From Clostridia bacterium (GTDB lineage Bacteria > Bacillota > Clostridia > Christensenellales > Aristaeellaceae), in contig JAFWZN010000079.1 of the NCBI GenBank assembly GCA_017522345.1, forward strand, positions 1-64,000: a stretch of 64,000 nt of DNA. The letters are read 5' to 3'. The position numbers and the translations under genes are program-made. Shown here piece by piece: positions 18,370 through 27,203 of this stretch. Every line of letters starts with the position of its first letter. Positions within the stretch are counted from its first letter, which is position 1. The notes under the pieces were generated by a model. It was not told where the DNA came from, searched no databases, and saw nothing but the letters and a program-made list of their open reading frames with translations.

Positions 18370-19450
18370 TTCGAATCTGCTCCATAAGCCGCCCGTAAAA
18401 GCGGAGATTGTGCGCGGTTGCCAGACGCAGCGCCTGACTGTCGCCGACCTTGAAAAGGTGAGTCAGATACGCCTTGGAATAATTTCTGCAAAGCGCGCAG
18501 TCGCACGTTTTGTCCACGGGCTCAGCGCTTCTGATGTGCTCGTCGTCCATGGCGTAGTGAAAATGATAGAATTTGCCGTCCGGAACAAAAACGCCATCCG
18601 GCGTATCCATGCCGTCGTTAAACACATACAGCCGCTGGTGGCGCGCTTCTCTTGTGGGAATCACGCAGTCAAACAGCGAATAGCCCATTTTGACGAGGTT
18701 TACGATTTCCTCGGGTCTTCCTACGCCCATGGCGTATTTGACCTTATTGTCCGGCATGGCGTCCGCCGCCATTTGAAGAACGTCGTAAAGGATTTTGCCG
18801 TTTTCATCGGTCGGCCAGCCGCCAAAACCGTAGCCGTCAAAGCCGATTTCTTCAAGGCGCTTTCCGCATTCCATGCGAAGGGCTGCATTTCTTCCGCCCT
18901 GAACGATGCCGAACAGAAGGGGCTTGGGCCCTTTGACCGTTTTCACCAGCCGGTCGTATTCCTCGCGGCAGCGTTTGCCCCATTTGATCGTGAGGTTTAC
19001 GCTTTTCTCCTGCGCTTCGATCGGATCGTCCGGGTGCGTGCACAGATCCAGCGCCATCATGATGTCGCTTCCGTACATAAACTGCGCCTGAATGCACTTT
19101 TCCGGCGTGAAATGCATTTTCTCCTGTCCGCGATCGGGACGGAACAGGATTTCCTTTTCACGGATTTCTCCGTATTCCGCATTTTCTCGGATCATGGAAT
19201 ACAGCTGAAATCCGCCGGAATCGGTTAAAATCGCGCCCTTGAAGCCGGTAAAAGCGCGCAACCCGCCGAGCGACTTGATCAGCCGCGCGCCGGGTTTGGA
19301 ATACAGGTGATAGCTGTTCATTTCAAGGCCGTGAAGGCCCGCGTCATATACGTCCTCAAAGCCCGCTGCGCGCACGGCTCCGTACGTCGCATCCGGGAAA
19401 AACGCGGGCAGGCGAACTTCGCCCGAGGGCAGATTCAGTCGGTCGATCAT
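18359..19450 (-). CDS. divergent tRNA-guanine transglycosylase (TGT) family protein
   Basis: 363 residues from the ATG at 19450 (AAAGGA upstream). TGT-fold hallmarks: TDSGGFQ with Asp77 (general acid/base position), MALDLCT with Asp137, GIVQGG (181-186), LFDCVIPTR with nucleophile Asp261, and the zinc site Cys316-x-Cys318-x2-Cys321-x25-His347. The substrate pocket differs: the usual GGLAVGE is GGWPTDE (210-216), GNTYHL is MNSYHL, and the arginine loop ends REARHQ instead of RNARNG. It may therefore be a paralogue with another base or RNA target. It starts five bases after rsmH ends and overlaps the ArmA-like gene. Confidence 0.85.
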   Translation of the reverse strand: MIDRLNLPSGEVRLPAFFPDATYGAVRAAGFEDVYDAGLHGLEMNSYHLYSKPGARLIKSLGGLRAFTGFKGAILTDSGGFQLYSMIRENAEYGEIREKEILFRPDRGQEKMHFTPEKCIQAQFMYGSDIMMALDLCTHPDDPIEAQEKSVNLTIKWGKRCREEYDRLVKTVKGPKPLLFGIVQGGRNAALRMECGKRLEEIGFDGYGFGGWPTDENGKILYDVLQMAADAMPDNKVKYAMGVGRPEEIVNLVKMGYSLFDCVIPTREARHQRLYVFNDGMDTPDGVFVPDGKFYHFHYAMDDEHIRSAEPVDKTCDCALCRNYSKAYLTHLFKVGDSQALRLATAHNLRFYGRLMEQIRNGQ

Positions 19451-19455
19451 TGAGA

Positions 19456-20406
19456 TTAAATCCTTTCGGCAATACGAAGCGTCGCGCTGCGCGCGCGCGG
19501 GTTTTCTTTGAGCTCCTCTTCGCCCGAGACAATGGGCTTTCGGGTGATGATTTTTATCATGGGCTTTTTTCCGCACACGCACACGGGAAAGTGCTTCGGG
19601 CACGTGCAGGGATTCTGAAGCGTCTGATAGGCGTTTTTAACGAGTCTGTCTTCCAGAGAATGGAAGGCGATAATGCAGATGCGTCCTTCGACGTTCAGCA
19701 TCTTAACAAAATCGTTGATGGCGGGCGTGAGCGGCTCAAGCTCGTCGTTGACCGCGATCCGAAGCGCCTGAAACGTGCGCCTTGCGGGATGGGAATTGTC
19801 CTTTGCGCGGAATTTTTTCGGAATCGCCGCGTCGATGATGGAAACAAGCTGGCTTGTGGTTTCGATGGGAGAAAGCTTTCTTCTGTCCACGATCACGCGC
19901 GCAATCTGAACCGCCCAATTTTCCTCGCCGTAATCGCGCAGAATCCGGGCGATATCCTTCTCGTCCCACTCGTTTACGATGTTACGGGCGTTAAACGGCT
20001 GGTATACGTCCATGCGCATGTCCAGAGGCGCGTCGTCGTGATACGAAAATCCTCTTTCGCGCGCGTCCAGCTGATAGCTTGAAACGCCCAAATCCAGTAG
20101 CACGCCGTCCACCTTGGAAACGCCGATTTCATTAAGCAGCATTTTCGCATCATGGAAATTCCCGTGAATGAGCGTCACATTCTTAACTTTATCGGGACAC
20201 ACCCGTGAAAGCTTTTCGGAGGCGGCGCGAAGCGCATCGGTATCGCGGTCGATGCCGATGAGCCTGCCGGTCGTCAGGCGTTTTAAAATTTCGCTCGAAT
20301 GTCCGCCGCCGCCGAGCGTTCCGTCTACGTAAATGCCGTCGGGTTTAATGCTTAAGCCTTCCAGACATTCGTTCAGCAATACCGATTTATGGATAAATTC
20401 CGTCAT
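19456..20406 (-). CDS. rsmH: 16S rRNA (cytosine-1402-N4)-methyltransferase RsmH
   Basis: 316 residues from the ATG at 20406 (AAAGGG about ten bases upstream); eight extra in-frame codons upstream are discounted. [52 protein letters not shown] and [13 protein letters not shown] are the RsmH/MraW signatures. It makes the N4-methyl of m4Cm1402. In most Firmicutes it opens the dcw division cluster beside ftsL and pbpB; here none of those genes follow, and it heads a run of RNA-modification genes. Confidence 0.95.
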   Translation of the reverse strand: MTEFIHKSVLLNECLEGLSIKPDGIYVDGTLGGGGHSSEILKRLTTGRLIGIDRDTDALRAASEKLSRVCPDKVKNVTLIHGNFHDAKMLLNEIGVSKVDGVLLDLGVSSYQLDARERGFSYHDDAPLDMRMDVYQPFNARNIVNEWDEKDIARILRDYGEENWAVQIARVIVDRRKLSPIETTSQLVSIIDAAIPKKFRAKDNSHPARRTFQALRIAVNDELEPLTPAINDFVKMLNVEGRICIIAFHSLEDRLVKNAYQTLQNPCTCPKHFPVCVCGKKPMIKIITRKPIVSGEEELKENPRARSATLRIAERI

Positions 20407-20450
20407 TTGATCCGTCCCTTTTTGAAGCAATAATGAATGACGCTTTTCTG

Positions 20451-20506
20451 AAGCCTTCCCCTGGAGGGGAAGGTGTCTCGGCTTTGAGCCGAGACGGATG
20501 AGGTGG
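20451..20506. repeat. double-hairpin intergenic palindromic repeat, family A
   Basis: Two adjacent stems: GCCTTCCCC/GGGGAAGG and TCTCGGC/GCCGAGA, followed by GGATGAGGTGG. A related copy in the opposite orientation lies at 23274-23326, and a related element starts at 23140. It occupies part of the 251-base gap between folC and rsmH. Confidence 0.7.
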
Positions 20507-20558
20507 CGCTAACTTTAATTTCCAATGATACTAAGAGCAGATATGAAATCAGCGACCG

Positions 20559-20587
20559 GCGGGACGGGAAACTCGTCCCCTACGGCG
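20559..20587 (+). repeat. GCGGGACG...GTCCCCTACGG repeat, family B
   Basis: Imperfect 29-base palindromic unit (GCGGGACGGG...CGTCCCCTACGG). Close copies are at 24677-24705, 28488-28516 (inverted) and as the arms of 36383-36453; a longer relative is at 39184-39265. Confidence 0.65.
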
Positions 20588-20657
20588 GAATTGTATGTTT
20601 TTTTCGTTATCGCTGCCTCTTATTCCGTAGGCGAAGCCTTTCGGCCTGCCGCTTCCT

Positions 20658-21938
20658 TTACAGGCATCCCTTGTCTTCCGGCAGAAGCAGATTCCGAACA
20701 TCGCCTGCAAGGTAAATGCTGCCGGCGGCAACCACCACGCCGTCTTTTCCGGCAAGGCCGCGGGCGTGACGCAAAGCGTTTTCCACGCCTTCTACGGCGA
20801 TCGCATTTTTATAGTAATTCTGAAGCTCTTTTGCATGAACCGCGCGGGGCCAGTTGACGTTGGTTGTCACGACATAATCGGAAAATTCCTTGAAGATGGA
20901 CGCGCAGGCCTCCACCTGCTTATCCTGCATCATGCCGGTTAACAGCACGACGGGCTTACCTTGCACATACGCGTCCAGATACCGCTTGAGCGCATGCGCG
21001 CCCTGCGGATTGTGCGCGCCGTCGATCAGCACGTTTTCAATCCATTCAAGGCGGCCCGGCCAGACGGCTTTTTCGACGCCCTTGACCGCTTTTTCCATAT
21101 TGACGCCGAGGCGGTCGAGAACGTTTAATGCGATCGCGGCGTTTTTCTGCTGATGCTCGCCCGGGAGATTGCCCTTTACGCGCGTAAATCCGTTTGCCGG
21201 AAGCTCGACTGCGATTTCGAAGGAGGCTTTGTCCTGACTGAGCGTATGGATGATGCCCGTTTCAAAAAGCGGCGCATGCACGCTTCTCGCCTTTTCCCGA
21301 AAAACGCGCATCACGTCTTCATCCTGCGAAAGCACGACGGCGGGAACGCCCTGCTTCATGATGCCGGCCTTTTCGCCCGCGATTTCTGAGAGCGTGTTTC
21401 CAAGCTTCGACATGTGATCCATGCCGATTGCACAGATGGCGCAGACAGCCGGGGTTAAAACATTCGTAGAGTCGAGCCGTCCGCCCATGCCGACCTCCAT
21501 GACGGAAAAGTCGGCCTGTTTGTCTGCATAGTACAGGCATGCGCAGGCGGTCAGAAGTTCGAAGGTGGTGGCGTAAATTCCCCTTGCAAACAGGCTCTCG
21601 GCGGCCTCGCGCACGCGGGAGGCAACGTCGATCAAATCTGCATCTGAAATGGGCGCGCCGCCAAAGCGGATGCGCTCGTTAAAGGCGCAAAGATAGGGAG
21701 AAGTGAAAAGGCCGGTTTTATAGCCGCATTCGCGAAGCGCCCGGTCGATCATGGCGCAGGTCGAGCCTTTTCCGTTTGTGCCCGCCACGTGGATGATGCG
21801 CCCCATTCGCTTATCGGGGCGTCCGAGGGCTTCAAGCAGCGCCTTTGTGTTTTCAAGTCCGTTTTTTTCGCCCTTCCAGCGCGCGCCGTTGATCCAGTCG
21901 GCGGCGGCCTGAGCGGTTTCAAAACGAGTCATCTTCAT
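20658..21938 (-). CDS. folC: folylpolyglutamate synthase / dihydrofolate synthase
   Basis: 426 residues of the Mur-ligase fold. P-loop HVAGTNGKGSTCAMID (about 50-65), omega-loop FTSPYLCAFNERI, VGMGGRLDSTN, GDHxxK-type region IGMDHMSKLGNTLSEIAGEKAGI with the carbamylated-lysine position, and LIDGAHNPQGAHAL in the C-terminal domain. It adds glutamate to dihydropteroate and folates. It follows trpS by 15 bases. Its own end is trailed by the repeat-bearing gap before rsmH, so co-transcription onward is uncertain. Confidence 0.95.
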   Translation of the reverse strand: MKMTRFETAQAAADWINGARWKGEKNGLENTKALLEALGRPDKRMGRIIHVAGTNGKGSTCAMIDRALRECGYKTGLFTSPYLCAFNERIRFGGAPISDADLIDVASRVREAAESLFARGIYATTFELLTACACLYYADKQADFSVMEVGMGGRLDSTNVLTPAVCAICAIGMDHMSKLGNTLSEIAGEKAGIMKQGVPAVVLSQDEDVMRVFREKARSVHAPLFETGIIHTLSQDKASFEIAVELPANGFTRVKGNLPGEHQQKNAAIALNVLDRLGVNMEKAVKGVEKAVWPGRLEWIENVLIDGAHNPQGAHALKRYLDAYVQGKPVVLLTGMMQDKQVEACASIFKEFSDYVVTTNVNWPRAVHAKELQNYYKNAIAVEGVENALRHARGLAGKDGVVVAAGSIYLAGDVRNLLLPEDKGCL

Positions 21939-21953
21939 AAAACCTTCTTTGTA

Positions 21954-22967
21954 TTACAGCTTCATGGGCGCAAGGCCGACCTTTTTGCGAACCTTGAGCA
22001 TGGTTCTGTAGGCGATGGACTGAGCGCGTTCGCGGCCGTCTACCATGACGGATTCAAGATACGCCTTGTCCGCGGAAATGCGGTCGTATTCCTTCTGAAT
22101 GGGTTCGAGCACGCTGATGACCGCGTCGGCCACCGCATCCTTGAAAACGCCGTAGCCGCGTCCGTCGTATTCATTCGTGATTTCGTCCATGGTCTTTCCG
22201 GTGAGTGCGCTCATGATGGACATGAGGTTCGAGATACCCGCGTGGTTTTCGGGGTCGAAACGAACCATGTTGTCGCTGTCGGTGACGGCGCGGCGCATTT
22301 TCTTGCGGATGATTTCGGGCTTGTCGAGGATGGCGATATAGGTGTCCTCGGGATCGGACTTGCTCATCTTTCTCGTGGGCTCCTGAAGGCTCATAACGCG
22401 TGCGCCGACCTTGGGAATATAAGGCTCGGGCACGACGAACACATCGCCGTAAATGGCGTTAAAGCGCTGAGCGAGGTCGCGCGCAAGCTCCAGATGCTGC
22501 TTCTGATCCGCGCCGATGGGAACCAAGTCGGTCATATAAAGAAGGATGTCGGCCGCCATGAGCGTGGGGTAGGCAAACAGGCCGCAGTTGATGTTGTCGG
22601 CGTGCTTTGCGCTCTTGTCCTTAAACTGGGTCATGCGGGACAATTCGCCCATGTAGGTGAAGCAGTCTAAAATCCATCCGAGCTCGGCATGCTGGGGCGC
22701 CTGACTCTGGAAATAGATGATGTTCTTTTCGGGATCCAAGCCGCTGGCGAGGAAAATGGCCATCGTGCGCAGGCAAGCCTTTCGAAGCTCGGCAGGGTTC
22801 TGGCGAACGGTGATGGCGTGAAGGTCCACGATGGAATAAAGGCAGTCGTATTCGTTTTCAAGCAGCTTAAAATTGCGAAGCGCGCCGATATAATTTCCGA
22901 GCGTCAGATTACCGGTCGGCTGAATGCCGGAGAATATGCGTTTTTTGGGCGTCTGATTGTTTTCCAT
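21954..22967 (-). CDS. trpS: tryptophanyl-tRNA synthetase
   Basis: 337 residues, class I. The HIGH-type motif is PTGNLTLGN (about 17-25) and the KMSKS loop is intact (RKMSKSDPED). Tryptophan-pocket segments IVDLHAIT, FQSQAPQHAELGW, MADILLY and PIGADQKQH(LE) are all present. Unlike leuS and cysS in this window, no T-box leader precedes it: only about 60 bases separate a GTGTATAATA box from the GGGGGA ribosome binding site. Confidence 0.97.
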   Translation of the reverse strand: MENNQTPKKRIFSGIQPTGNLTLGNYIGALRNFKLLENEYDCLYSIVDLHAITVRQNPAELRKACLRTMAIFLASGLDPEKNIIYFQSQAPQHAELGWILDCFTYMGELSRMTQFKDKSAKHADNINCGLFAYPTLMAADILLYMTDLVPIGADQKQHLELARDLAQRFNAIYGDVFVVPEPYIPKVGARVMSLQEPTRKMSKSDPEDTYIAILDKPEIIRKKMRRAVTDSDNMVRFDPENHAGISNLMSIMSALTGKTMDEITNEYDGRGYGVFKDAVADAVISVLEPIQKEYDRISADKAYLESVMVDGRERAQSIAYRTMLKVRKKVGLAPMKL

Positions 22968-23139
22968 GATAATTTCCCCCTATATAAAGCTGAATGCATA
23001 AATTGCTATTCTATATTATACACCACAAATATGCGAAAGAAAAGAGAAAATGAAAATTTAAGAAGCGAGACACAGAATGTGAAACAAAAAAGCGTTGACA
23101 AAGAAGGTATAATGAATTAAGCGGCATTTCGCGTACCAA

Positions 23140-23190
23140 AAGGCTCCCTCCGGGAGGGAGCTGGCGGCGAAGCCGACTGAGGGAGAAAGC
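23140..23190. repeat. intergenic palindromic repeat related to family A
   Basis: GGCTCCCTCC/GGGAGGGAGC stem followed by a GGCGGCGAAGCC/ACTGAGGGAGA segment, the second common form of this two-hairpin layout. Confidence 0.65.
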
Positions 23191-23273
23191 GGGGGAAAAG
23201 CTTGAATGAAGAGAAGGATTCATCCGAGCACAAAGTCTGTTGTTCAAACCGACAGCGCAGGCAAACTTTACGC

Positions 23274-23326
23274 ATTCTCCTTCCGTCGCGGCTGCGCCGC
23301 GCCACCTTCCTCTCGGAGGAAGGCTT
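23274..23326. repeat. double-hairpin intergenic palindromic repeat, family A (inverted copy)
   Basis: Read on the minus strand: AGCCTTCC...GGAAGGTGGCG, then CGCGGC/GCCGCG and GACGGAAGGAG, matching the order of parts in the 20451-20506 copy with substitutions in stems that keep pairing. Confidence 0.65.
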
Positions 23327-23374
23327 TTGGCTTCGCAGGTTATTGATAGAGCGGATGTCCAAAGGGAGGTTTAT

Positions 23375-23737
23375 ATGTCGCTTCCGTATCAAAAGACGAA
23401 TATTGATCATGCAAAAAACCTTCGAAAAAAGGCAACGCGTCAGGAGAGGCATTTGTGGTATGATTTTCTGAGCAAATACGAGATACGATTTCAGCGTCAG
23501 AAGGCGATCGACCATTTTATTGCGGATTTTTATTGCCATCGTGCAAAGCTTGTGATAGAAATTGACGGATCGCAGCATTTTTCTGAAGAAGGCAGGCGTA
23601 TGGATCAGTTTCGGACAGAAATTCTCGAAGGATATGACCTCAAAGTGATTCGCTTTACCAACATGCAGATTGACAACAATTTCCGCGGAGTGTGCGAGTA
23701 TATTGATTTGGTTGTAAAGCGCTTGACCGATGTTTGA
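23375..23737 (+). CDS. DUF559 / very-short-patch-repair-like nuclease domain protein
   Basis: 120 residues from the ATG at 23375 (AAAGGGAGG six bases upstream). The DUF559 layout is clear: AKNLRKKATRQERHLWYDFL, then RFQRQKAIDHFIADFYC and VIEIDGSQHF. The restriction-fold residues Asp51, Glu62, Asp64 and Gln67 are kept, so an active PD-(D/E)xK nuclease is possible. Biological role of the family is unknown. It is a stand-alone gene between repeats and uppP, with no methylase or defence partner nearby. Confidence 0.85.
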   Translation: MSLPYQKTNIDHAKNLRKKATRQERHLWYDFLSKYEIRFQRQKAIDHFIADFYCHRAKLVIEIDGSQHFSEEGRRMDQFRTEILEGYDLKVIRFTNMQIDNNFRGVCEYIDLVVKRLTDV

Positions 23738-23775
23738 AAATGCCGATGGAGAATCGAGAAGAATTTTATGAGGGC

Positions 23776-23804
23776 AAAAAACCGCCGCCCCGTTTGAGGC
23801 GGCG
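23776..23804 (-). terminator. rho-independent terminator of uppP
   Basis: CGCCGCC/GGCGGCG stem with an eight-base loop at 23783-23804; on the minus strand it is followed by GGTTTTTTG. Confidence 0.8.
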
Positions 23805-23810
23805 ATTGAA

Positions 23811-24629
23811 TTATTTGATGAAATCCATGATGAGAATGACCGCGCCCAGAATTCCGACATAGACGCTGAATACGCGAAGGCGGATTTTGCGGATCATGTA
23901 GAGCATGAATTTGATGGCGATGAGGCCTGAAATGAAAGCGACTGCGATGCCTGCGATGACAGGACCGATGGATTCCGTCAGCGCGGTGGCAGTTGCGCCT
24001 TCAAGGTCGAGGATATCCAGAAGAACCGCGCCCAATATGGCGGGGATGGACATCATGAAGGAGAAGTCCGCGACCTTTTTGCGGTTAAGGCCGGTCACAA
24101 GACCGCCCGTGATGGTGGAGCCGCTTCGGGACACGCCGGCAAAGGTTCCGATGCATTGCATAAGACCCATGGCGAGCGCGTCTTTGAACTTCACGTTCTT
24201 GTGCGTGGATTTACCTGCCGCGTGGTATTGCGCGAATTTGTCTGCAAGGAACAGGAAAATGCCCGTTACGAAGAACATCCACGGAAGCAGGGTTCTTGCC
24301 AAGCCGTCCAGCGTGTCTTCAAGGCCGGTCACCTTTAAGGCGAGGGCGTAGACGACGGTGGGAACCGTTGCGACGACCAGCCATTTAAAGTCCGACGCAA
24401 AGGGGTGGCGGATCATTTCGATGATGTTTTTCCTGTACATGATCAGAACAGCAAGCAGCGTTCCCACATGCAGAAAAATGGTGAACAGCTGAAGCGCGCC
24501 GCCTTCAAGGTTTACGTTCAGCCATTCGTTCAGAATCATAATATGGCCGGAGGAACTGACCGGAAGAAATTCCGTAAGCCCCTGAAACAGACCGATGAAT
24601 ATGGCGCTCAGCCAGGAAATGGTTTCCAA
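23811..24629 (-). CDS. uppP: undecaprenyl-diphosphatase (BacA/UppP family)
   Basis: 272 residues, about eight membrane helices. QGLTEFLPVSSSGHIMI (about 15-31) holds the catalytic Glu/Ser/His region and GVSRSGSTI near residue 160 is the second signature with the catalytic Arg. It recycles the C55 lipid carrier at the membrane and can confer bacitracin tolerance. The start is TTG with GGGAGGG eight bases upstream; no in-frame ATG gives a complete N-terminus. Confidence 0.95.
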   Translation of the reverse strand: METISWLSAIFIGLFQGLTEFLPVSSSGHIMILNEWLNVNLEGGALQLFTIFLHVGTLLAVLIMYRKNIIEMIRHPFASDFKWLVVATVPTVVYALALKVTGLEDTLDGLARTLLPWMFFVTGIFLFLADKFAQYHAAGKSTHKNVKFKDALAMGLMQCIGTFAGVSRSGSTITGGLVTGLNRKKVADFSFMMSIPAILGAVLLDILDLEGATATALTESIGPVIAGIAVAFISGLIAIKFMLYMIRKIRLRVFSVYVGILGAVILIMDFIK

Positions 24630-24676
24630 TGCGCAGCCCTCCCGATTGGTTTGATGGCGTTTTGATACAAACGACG

Positions 24677-24705
24677 ACCGGGACGTAAAACCCGTCCCCT
24701 ATCGG
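24677..24705 (+). repeat. family B palindromic repeat
   Basis: ACCGGGACG...CCCGTCCCCTATCGG, same order as the copy at 20559-20587. Lies between uppP and leuS. Confidence 0.6.
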
Positions 24706-24746
24706 ATGAAAGGCGGGAAGGATGTTCCGCCTCCCGAAACATATCT

Positions 24747-24780
24747 ATGCGAAAGGCGAAGCGTTTATCGCCTTTCGCAT
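24747..24780 (-). terminator. terminator-like hairpin after leuS
   Basis: Thirteen-base-pair stem ATGCGAAAGGCGA / TCGCCTTTCGCAT with an eight-base loop, just past the leuS stop. The T-run is weak on the minus strand, but the position supports transcript termination. Confidence 0.65.
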
Positions 24781-24788
24781 TTATTGTT

Positions 24789-27203
24789 TTATACTACGGC
24801 GTTTAAAAGTCTTCCGGGAACGTAAACGAGCTTCTTGGGCGCGTTGGTTCCGATCATGCGGAGGGCTTCCTCGTTTGCCATAAAATATTCGTTGGCATTT
24901 TCGCGGGTGAGGGTTGAGGGAACCATGATCCTTCCGCGAACCTTGCCATTGACCTGAACGGCGATTTCGATTTCGTCCTTGATAAGCGCCTTTTCGTCAA
25001 CCTTGGGCCAAGGCATGCGCACAAGTTCCTGACCGAAGGAACACAATTCGCACATTTCCTCGGTGATGTGGGGCGCTACGGGGTTTAACAGCTGAATAAG
25101 CGTCTTGACTTCGCCGCGTGTGACATGGCCCTTTGAATACATCTGATTGACCAGCGTCATCATTTGAGCGATGGCGGTGTTGAACTTCATGCGTTCGTAG
25201 TCTTCCGAAACCTTCTTGATGCAGGTGTGAACGTCGAACGCCATGTCCTTCGAAATGCCTTCGTCGGTGGTCATGATTTCCATGAGCTTCCATACGCGGT
25301 CGAGGAAGCGGCGGCATCCGCGCGCGCCGTCGGTCTGCCACGGAATGGCCTGATCGAATGCGCCCATGAACATCTCGTACAGGCGGAACGCGTCGGCGCC
25401 CAGCTCGTCTACGACGTCGTCGGGGTTGATGACGTTTCCGCGGGACTTACTCATCTTCTCGCCGTCGGTGCCCAGAATCATGCCCTGCGCGGTGCGCTTC
25501 AAATAGGGTTCGGGCGTGTTGACAACGCCGATATCGTAGAGGAAGCGATGCCAGAAGCGGGAATACAGCAGGTGGCGCGTAACGTGCTCCATGCCGCCGT
25601 TGTACCAGTCGACGGGCATCCAGTAGTTGAGCTCCTCGGGAGAAGCAAAACAATTATCGTTGTGCGGATCGCAGTAGCGCAGGAAGTACCAGCTGGAGCC
25701 GGCCCACTGGGGCATGGTGTCGGTTTCTCTCTGCGCAGGCGCGCCGCACTTGGGGCAGGTGCAGTTTACAAAGCTTTCGATGTGCGCAAGCGGGCTCTTG
25801 CCGTCGGTGCCGGGACGGAAATCCTCAACCTCGGGAAGCTCCAAGGGAAGCTCTTCATAGGGAACAGCGACGGTTCCGCACTTTTCGCAGTGAATCAGCG
25901 GGATGGGTTCGCCCCAGTATCTCTGGCGGTTGAACGCCCAGTCCTTCATCTTGTACTGAACGCCGGGCTTGCCGAAGCCCTTCTTTTCGATTTCTTCCAG
26001 TACGCGGGCAATGGAGTCCTTTTTGTTCGTGTAGCCGTTTAAGAAATCGGAGTTGACCATTTCGCCGTCGCCGGTGTAGGCTTCCTTCTCGATGTCGCCG
26101 CCCTTGATGACTTCGATGATCTCGATGCCGAACTTTTTGGCAAATTCCCAGTCTCTCTGATCGTGCGCGGGAACGGCCATGATCGCGCCGGTGCCGTAGC
26201 CCATCATGACGTAGTCGGAGATGAAGATGGGAACGATCTTGCCGGTTAAGGGGTTGACGGTGGAAAGGCCTTCGATCTTAAGACCGGTCTTGTCCTTGAC
26301 AAGCTGGGTGCGCTCAAACTCGGTCTTCTTGGCGCACTCCTCGCGGTAGGCGAGGATTTGGTCCATGTTGGAAATCTTATCGGCGTACTTGTCGATCAAC
26401 GGATGCTCGGGCGCCATGACCATGAAGGTTACGCCAAAGAGGGTGTCCGGGCGCGTGGTGTAGATCTCGATGGACTCGTCAATGCCGTTTAAGGCGAACT
26501 TTACGAACGCGCCGGTGCTCTTGCCGATCCAGTTGACCTGCTGCTGCTTGATGTTTTCGGGATAATCGACCGTCTCAAGGCCTTCCAAGAGCTTGTCGGC
26601 ATACTTGGTGATGCGCAGATACCAAACGTCCTTCGGAAGCTGAACGACGTCGCCGTGGCAGATGTCGCACTTGCCGCCCTGGCTGTCCTCGTTGGACAGA
26701 ACGACCTTGCAGGAGGGGCAGTAGTTGACGAGGGTTTTATCGCGGAAAACCATGCCGTGCTCAAAGAGCTTTAAGAAGATCCACTGGGTCCACTTATAGT
26801 ATTTGGGATCGGTGGTGTCGATTTCTCTGGAATAGTCGAAGGAGAAGCCGAGGCGCTTGAGCTGCGTGCGGAAATGATCGATGTTTTTCTTGGTAACGAT
26901 GGCGGGATGGACGTTGTTTTTGATGGCGAAGTTTTCGGTCGGAAGGCCGAACGCGTCGTAGCCCATGGGGAATAAAACGTTATAGCCCTCCATGCGGCGT
27001 TTACGGGCGATGATGTCCATGGCGGTGTTGGAGCGCGGATGGCCTACGTGAAGGCCGGCGCCGGAGGGATAGGGGAACTCGATCAGATTGTAGAATTTGG
27101 GCATGTCGTGAGACGCAAGCGCGTTTAAGCATCCGGTTGCGTCCCAATGATCCTGCCACTTTTTCTCGATGGTCTTCGGATTGTACTCGGGGTACTTGTT
27201 CAT
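24789..27203 (-). CDS. leuS: leucyl-tRNA synthetase
   Basis: 804 residues from the ATG at 27203; the longer frame would read through the T-box leader. HIGH motif variant HVGH in YPSGAGLHVGHPRSN, the CP1 editing domain with TTRPDTLFGVTFMV and GTGAIMAVPAHDQRD, KMSKSRGN near residue 590 and a C-terminal anticodon-binding domain with VQVNGKVRG. A zinc-knuckle-like CPSCKV...CDICHG sits in the early insertion. Regulated by a leucine T-box leader. Confidence 0.97.
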   Translation of the reverse strand: MNKYPEYNPKTIEKKWQDHWDATGCLNALASHDMPKFYNLIEFPYPSGAGLHVGHPRSNTAMDIIARKRRMEGYNVLFPMGYDAFGLPTENFAIKNNVHPAIVTKKNIDHFRTQLKRLGFSFDYSREIDTTDPKYYKWTQWIFLKLFEHGMVFRDKTLVNYCPSCKVVLSNEDSQGGKCDICHGDVVQLPKDVWYLRITKYADKLLEGLETVDYPENIKQQQVNWIGKSTGAFVKFALNGIDESIEIYTTRPDTLFGVTFMVMAPEHPLIDKYADKISNMDQILAYREECAKKTEFERTQLVKDKTGLKIEGLSTVNPLTGKIVPIFISDYVMMGYGTGAIMAVPAHDQRDWEFAKKFGIEIIEVIKGGDIEKEAYTGDGEMVNSDFLNGYTNKKDSIARVLEEIEKKGFGKPGVQYKMKDWAFNRQRYWGEPIPLIHCEKCGTVAVPYEELPLELPEVEDFRPGTDGKSPLAHIESFVNCTCPKCGAPAQRETDTMPQWAGSSWYFLRYCDPHNDNCFASPEELNYWMPVDWYNGGMEHVTRHLLYSRFWHRFLYDIGVVNTPEPYLKRTAQGMILGTDGEKMSKSRGNVINPDDVVDELGADAFRLYEMFMGAFDQAIPWQTDGARGCRRFLDRVWKLMEIMTTDEGISKDMAFDVHTCIKKVSEDYERMKFNTAIAQMMTLVNQMYSKGHVTRGEVKTLIQLLNPVAPHITEEMCELCSFGQELVRMPWPKVDEKALIKDEIEIAVQVNGKVRGRIMVPSTLTRENANEYFMANEEALRMIGTNAPKKLVYVPGRLLNAVV

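Larger units (their letters stand above)
22968..23374. other. 407-base intergenic region with repeats
   Basis: Holds the trpS promoter region (a TATAAT on the minus strand near 23021), a family-A type repeat at 23140-23190, a second copy in opposite orientation at 23274-23326, and the AAAGGGAGG ribosome binding site of the DUF559 gene. Reading frames that cross the repeats are not credible genes. Confidence 0.65.

Noticed and set aside
18167-19228. 353-codon plus-strand frame across the ArmA-like and TGT-like genes
   Set aside because: Antisense shadow crossing two real genes, without start signals or recognisable motifs.
23095-23115. TTGACA and TATAAT boxes on the plus strand
   Set aside because: Spacing is only seven bases, too short for a sigma-A promoter.
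23375-23737. DUF559 nuclease as part of a defence system
   Set aside because: No methyltransferase, helicase, reverse transcriptase or other defence gene is nearby.
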